Positions 30,314 through 33,512 of a stretch of 33,512 nt of DNA are shown here, in pieces (positions within the stretch are counted from its first letter, which is position 1; each line of letters begins with the position of its first letter). The DNA lies in the NCBI GenBank assembly GCA_903926935.1, contig CAIYLB010000173.1, forward strand, positions 1 to 33,512, in the 5' to 3' direction. A program made the position numbers and the translations under genes. Source of the stretch: an uncultured Pseudomonadota bacterium (GTDB lineage Bacteria > Pseudomonadota > Gammaproteobacteria > Burkholderiales > Methylophilaceae). The notes below the pieces were generated by a model that was not told the DNA's origin, searched no databases, and was given only the letters and a program-made list of their open reading frames with translations.

Positions 30314-30316
30314 TGC

Positions 30317-30583
30317 ATGACAATTACACAACAAGTACCAACTACTGGTTTTTTATCGCTTCGCCAAATTCTTGGTGATAGGAAAACAGGCACCCCATCA
30401 ATTATCCCCGTAGGGCCTACAACCTGGTGGAACGGAATCAAATCTGGCCGCTATCCGCAAGGAATTAAAATATCTGCTCGCCGAACTGCATGGCGTTGTG
30501 AAGATATACAAGCATTAATCAACTCTATTAGCCAGGCAACACCTACTTCTTGGTCTTGCGCGGGAGGGGTTGATAATGACTAA
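30317..30583 (+). CDS. alpA: AlpA-family helix-turn-helix regulator
   Basis: 88 aa; GFLSLRQILGDRKTGTPSIIPVGPTTWWNGIKSGRYPQGIKISARRTAWRCEDIQALINSIS, AlpA/MerR-like wHTH pattern (TTWWNGIKSGRYPQGIKIS..TAWR..DI). Confidence 0.9.
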   Translation: MTITQQVPTTGFLSLRQILGDRKTGTPSIIPVGPTTWWNGIKSGRYPQGIKISARRTAWRCEDIQALINSISQATPTSWSCAGGVDND

Positions 30584-30827
30584 GGCGAAAAGAGGTACCA
30601 ACCCAAAAAACGTACCTTCATTACCAGGTACGATTCAATCATGGCCTTCTGGAGCCTATTCAACAACTGGGAACAGTAGGCCAGAAATACTTGCCTATGC
30701 AATAAAGTATGGGAACAGGCCAACGCGGAGATTAGCAGCAAAAAATCAAGCTAGTTATAAGCATCGTAAGTTGATTGGTGTAAACATTTCCCCGAACCCG
30801 ATGGTCTTGAAAGGGGATGCTTCATGA
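30576..30827 (+). CDS. small basic hypothetical protein of the element
   Basis: ATG at 30576 preceded by GGGAGGGG; overlaps alpA 3' end and overlaps the next gene by ATGA, so translationally coupled; 83 aa, Lys/Arg-rich. Confidence 0.75.
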   Translation: MTKAKRGTNPKNVPSLPGTIQSWPSGAYSTTGNSRPEILAYAIKYGNRPTRRLAAKNQASYKHRKLIGVNISPNPMVLKGDAS

Positions 30828-32761
30828 ATAAATCTGATGCTATTGCAAATGCTAACGTTAAAGCGCTAATAAATGTCTTACGGTCGGAGTTACGGGTAAA
30901 TAGAAAAAGAATACCAGCTAATTTACGTGACAAGAAAGCTTGGCTTTGTTACCGAGTTACTACAATTAATCCAAAGACGGGTAAATTTAATAAGATACCT
31001 GTCTATCCGAGGTCTGGTGAGAATCGCAATGGAGTGCAAGGAAGCATTGAAGATTTGAATAACCTTGGTACTTATGATGTCGCGCTTGCAGGTTTGGAGC
31101 GTGATAAAAGTCTTGCAGGAATTGGCTTGGCTACCCTTGCGGAATTTGGAGTTGTGGCACTTGATGTAGACCATTGCGTTATAGATGGTCTTGTCAGCCC
31201 AAAAGTATTAGATATGATTTGTGATACCTATGCTGAATACTCTCCAAGTGGCACAGGCATTCGAGCTTTCTGGTTCGGGCATGCCAACGACGGTAAGAAT
31301 CATACAGATGGATTTGAATTGTTTCATAGCAAAGGATTTGTCACAGTTACTGGGGATCAATTAAAGGATACTTTTTATGAGTTGGTTGGCTCAGAAGGTC
31401 TCTTTGAGATCTCTAGAGATCTTCGTATTAAGTTGGAAAATCTATCATCGTCGAGCACGAAGCCAAAAGGACTGCTAAAGGGCAAATCAGAACGCATGAA
31501 AGATCAGGCAAACGAAGACCCCGTAATGCAAGCCATCATCTCAAAAGACCTTTACGAGCGTGATATGGGCGCTGGTAAGCACTCTATTACATGCCCATGG
31601 GAACATGAGCACTCAGATCCTGACAGGCCCAAGGGTGATGCTGATACGGTTTATATGCAGCCACATACAAATGGATATGCCATGGGGCATTTTTATTGCT
31701 CTCACTCCCATTGCAGCGGGAGAACTAAATTAGATTTCGACATGGCACTAGGTTTAGATGGATTTGGAGTTGCTGAAGTTGAAATGCCATCTGATGGTGA
31801 TATTGGAAAGCTGTTCGAAGATGTTGTGCTCAAGGATGAGCACGTCCAAAAGATGGCCGATGCTGAGTTCCTTTATCCTAATATGATTGTGAGAGGTCAT
31901 CTTGGGGCGTATGTAGCCCCGGCGAATGGAGGTAAAACAGCTATCTTCTTATATATATGTGAGAAGTTATCCGCAATGGGTTTAAAGGTGCTTTATATTA
32001 ACGTTGATGGAAGTCCTGGGGATCTGAAGCGGCACCATAAGCATGCCAAGCAATACGGTTACAAAGTGATTGCGCCGGATGCGTGCGATGGTAAATCGGT
32101 TGAGGATGTGATTAAGAAATTTCACGCAATAGCTAATAGTAACGAGCGGTGCGATGATTATGTATTTATCGTAGATACACTAAAGAAGTTCGTTGATGTT
32201 ATTGATAAGCGTCAGGCCAAGGGTTTTTACAACTTGGCGCGTAGCCTATCTGTAAGAGGCGCGACAGTCTGCTTTCTTGGCCATTGCAACAAGTACAAGG
32301 ATGATGAAGGTAATTCAATTTATGAAGGTACTGCTGATTTGCGAAATGACCTTGATGAGATGATTTATCTTGATAGCTCAATGAACGTTAGCTCTAATCA
32401 GCTTGAGATTACAACGAGGCCCGATAAGGTGCGAGCTGAGTTTTCACCAATTTCTTTTATTATAGATTTTAATAATGATCGTAAAGTATCTCAGTTAAAT
32501 AATGTGCTCAAGATTGTATCTAATGAAGAGCGAGAGCTTCTTGAACTTATTACTAGTGCCATTAGCGCTGGTAATAATAGCCAAAAATCTATTATTGAAA
32601 GTGTGAGAGGAAAGACAACCGTTAGTGATAAGAAAATACGTGAGAAGCTATTGTTCTATTCTAGTTGTGATAATCCAATGTTTTTAGTAAGCAATACAGG
32701 CCGTGCTAAAGACTTAGACTATAGACTCATAGTGAAGGATTTTGAAGAAGATTTTATATAG
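30824..32761 (+). CDS. PrimPol (AEP/NrS-1-like) - RecA-like helicase fusion replication protein
   Basis: N-term IPANLRDKKAWLCYRVTT...GIGLATLAEFGVVALDVDHCV (hhhDhD) ... SPSGTGIRAFWFG ... ELFHSKGFVTVTGDQ; middle Zn-binding-like CPWEHEHS...HFYCSHSHCSGR; C-term VAPANGGKTAI Walker A and DDYVFIVDTLKKF Walker B; C-terminal winged-helix-like tail. Confidence 0.85.
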   Translation: MNKSDAIANANVKALINVLRSELRVNRKRIPANLRDKKAWLCYRVTTINPKTGKFNKIPVYPRSGENRNGVQGSIEDLNNLGTYDVALAGLERDKSLAGIGLATLAEFGVVALDVDHCVIDGLVSPKVLDMICDTYAEYSPSGTGIRAFWFGHANDGKNHTDGFELFHSKGFVTVTGDQLKDTFYELVGSEGLFEISRDLRIKLENLSSSSTKPKGLLKGKSERMKDQANEDPVMQAIISKDLYERDMGAGKHSITCPWEHEHSDPDRPKGDADTVYMQPHTNGYAMGHFYCSHSHCSGRTKLDFDMALGLDGFGVAEVEMPSDGDIGKLFEDVVLKDEHVQKMADAEFLYPNMIVRGHLGAYVAPANGGKTAIFLYICEKLSAMGLKVLYINVDGSPGDLKRHHKHAKQYGYKVIAPDACDGKSVEDVIKKFHAIANSNERCDDYVFIVDTLKKFVDVIDKRQAKGFYNLARSLSVRGATVCFLGHCNKYKDDEGNSIYEGTADLRNDLDEMIYLDSSMNVSSNQLEITTRPDKVRAEFSPISFIIDFNNDRKVSQLNNVLKIVSNEERELLELITSAISAGNNSQKSIIESVRGKTTVSDKKIREKLLFYSSCDNPMFLVSNTGRAKDLDYRLIVKDFEEDFI

Positions 32762-32799
32762 ATATAGTACCCCCTATAAATGGTAAATGGGGTAAATAA

Positions 32800-32901
32800 G
32801 GGATTTCGGGTATTTCAGGGAAATTAGGTCATTACTAGCTCTTGAGCCATATAAGGCAGTTACAGTAGCTAAAAATGGCATCCCGAAATTCCCGAAATCC
32901 C
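32800..32901. repeat. iteron-like inverted repeats, candidate replication origin
   Basis: GGGATTTCGGGTATTTCAGGGA (32800-32821) and TCCCGAAATTCCCGAAATCCC (32881-32901), i.e. CCCGAAAT-type units twice on each side of ~59 bp, directly 3' of the primase-helicase gene. Confidence 0.6.
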
Positions 32902-32930
32902 ATTTTCCGGGGAGTGCTTTTGAACTCCTA

Positions 32931-32993
32931 AAAGAACCCACGCAGAATCCTGCTGCAATTGATACGAGGCAGGGGATTCGCGTGGGGTTCTTT
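32931..32993. other. large imperfect hairpin (terminator, structured RNA or cis site)
   Basis: AAAGAACCCACGCAGAATCCTGC ... GCAGGGGATTCGCGTGGGGTTCTTT; arms of 23 and 25 nt pair with a few bulges around a 15-nt loop. Confidence 0.7.
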
Positions 32994-33052
32994 AAGGACT
33001 CTTAAAGGTAGTCAGCAAACCCATCCAGATCTCAACGGGCTAAACTTATATA

Positions 33053-33372
33053 ATGACTCTTAAAAATTCCTTAACTCCCAAGCAGCAATTGTTCTGCATT
33101 AATTACCTTGTAACTGGCTCTGCTAGTGAGTCCTACCGACAGACTTAAGACGTCCCTAAGAGCTCTGAAAGGACCATTGGGAACAGTGAATCTAAGCTCA
33201 TGAGGAACCCCCAAATTAAGGCTAAGATAGAATCACTCACAGCAGAATCAACCGCTAAGATCATGAGAAAGTTCGAAGAATCTTGAAGGGCTCTTAAAGG
33301 ACTCTGTGAGAAGCGCTAGGGAGCAAAGTACCACAAACATCTGCGGCTGTTGCGGCAGCGATGGGAAAGGCC
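33053..33372 (+). pseudogene. decayed terminase small subunit (terS-like), interrupted by an IS
   Basis: From ATG 33053: MTLKNSLTPKQQLFCINYLVTGSASESYRQT*DVPKSSERTIGNSESKLMRNPQIKAKIESLTAESTAKIMRKFEES*; in-frame TAA at 33146 and TGA at 33284; LTPKQQ.F...YL..G.A..SYR.. and SKLMRNP.IKAKI are typical of Terminase_2/TerS. Confidence 0.75.
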
Positions 33373-33512
33373 TGTAATGGTCAACTAAATTGAGACACTT
33401 CGATAGATTTTTGTTGAAATTTCAGTTCATATTCTACAGGTGAAATATTACCTAATGTTGAATGCCGTCTTTTTCGGTTGTAAAACGGTTCAATATAATC
33501 TGCAATATCCGC
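33373..33512 (-). mobile_element. IS3-family insertion sequence, 3' end (truncated by window edge)
   Basis: Terminal sequence TGTAATGGTCAACTAAATTGAGACACTT (TG start, gACAC-type IS3 IR) followed on the minus strand by the transposase C-terminus. Confidence 0.85.
33381..33512 (-). CDS. IS3-family transposase OrfB, C-terminal fragment
   Basis: Reverse translation ADIADYIEPFYNRKRRHSTLGNISPVEYELKFQQKSIEVSQFS*, the diagnostic 'YI..FYN..RRHS.LG..SP..YE' IS3 rve C-terminus. Confidence 0.95.
   Translation of the reverse strand, partial: ADIADYIEPFYNRKRRHSTLGNISPVEYELKFQQKSIEVSQFS

Larger units (their letters stand above)
28381..33372 (+). mobile_element. PICI-like phage satellite / integrative element, left portion (int-alpA-orf-PrimPol/helicase-ori-terS)
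   Basis: tRNA-Leu 3'-end location, P4-type integrase, AlpA regulator, primase-helicase fusion, iteron-like repeats, terminase small-subunit ORF; right end lies outside the window. Confidence 0.65.

Noticed and set aside
30247-30441. 64-aa minus ORF overlapping alpA
   Set aside because: Antisense to a recognisable AlpA-family gene, no supporting motif.
32762-32905. Possible CRISPR array from the repeated CCCGAAAT units
   Set aside because: Units are short, inverted and lack regular spacer spacing; an iteron/origin reading fits better.

Overview
The window looks like a betaproteobacterial (Methylophilaceae/Methylotenera-like, inferred from gene content only) chromosome segment. Positions 1 to about 28.4 kb are mostly housekeeping: groEL (partial)/groES with an upstream CIRCE element, an aldo/keto reductase, YjdM-like protein, RlhA-type U32 peptidase, a ParDE-like TA pair, bioA, dacB, FKBP PPIase, OsmC, VOC protein, DUF2322-like protein, coq7, glcF, S41 protease, SelT/W/H-like protein, NlpC/P60, DinG/YoaA helicase, YefM-YoeB TA, arfB, tsaB, rimI, a degenerate UDG-like protein, LemA plus two TPM proteins, proS, a lytic transglycosylase, DUF1097, a secreted propeller-like protein, queA and tRNA-Leu(CAA). 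Immediately 3' of the tRNA an accessory element begins and runs to the window end. Its order is tyrosine integrase, a 437-bp gap, an AlpA-like regulator, a small basic ORF, a PrimPol-helicase fusion, an iteron-like inverted-repeat region (candidate ori), a large imperfect hairpin, a decayed terminase small subunit (terS) ORF, and an IS3-family insertion. The order int - alpA - pri/rep - ori - terS is that of a phage-inducible chromosomal island (PICI)-type phage satellite. This is the most interesting content of the window. The element runs off the right edge, so its far end and any cargo cannot be seen.
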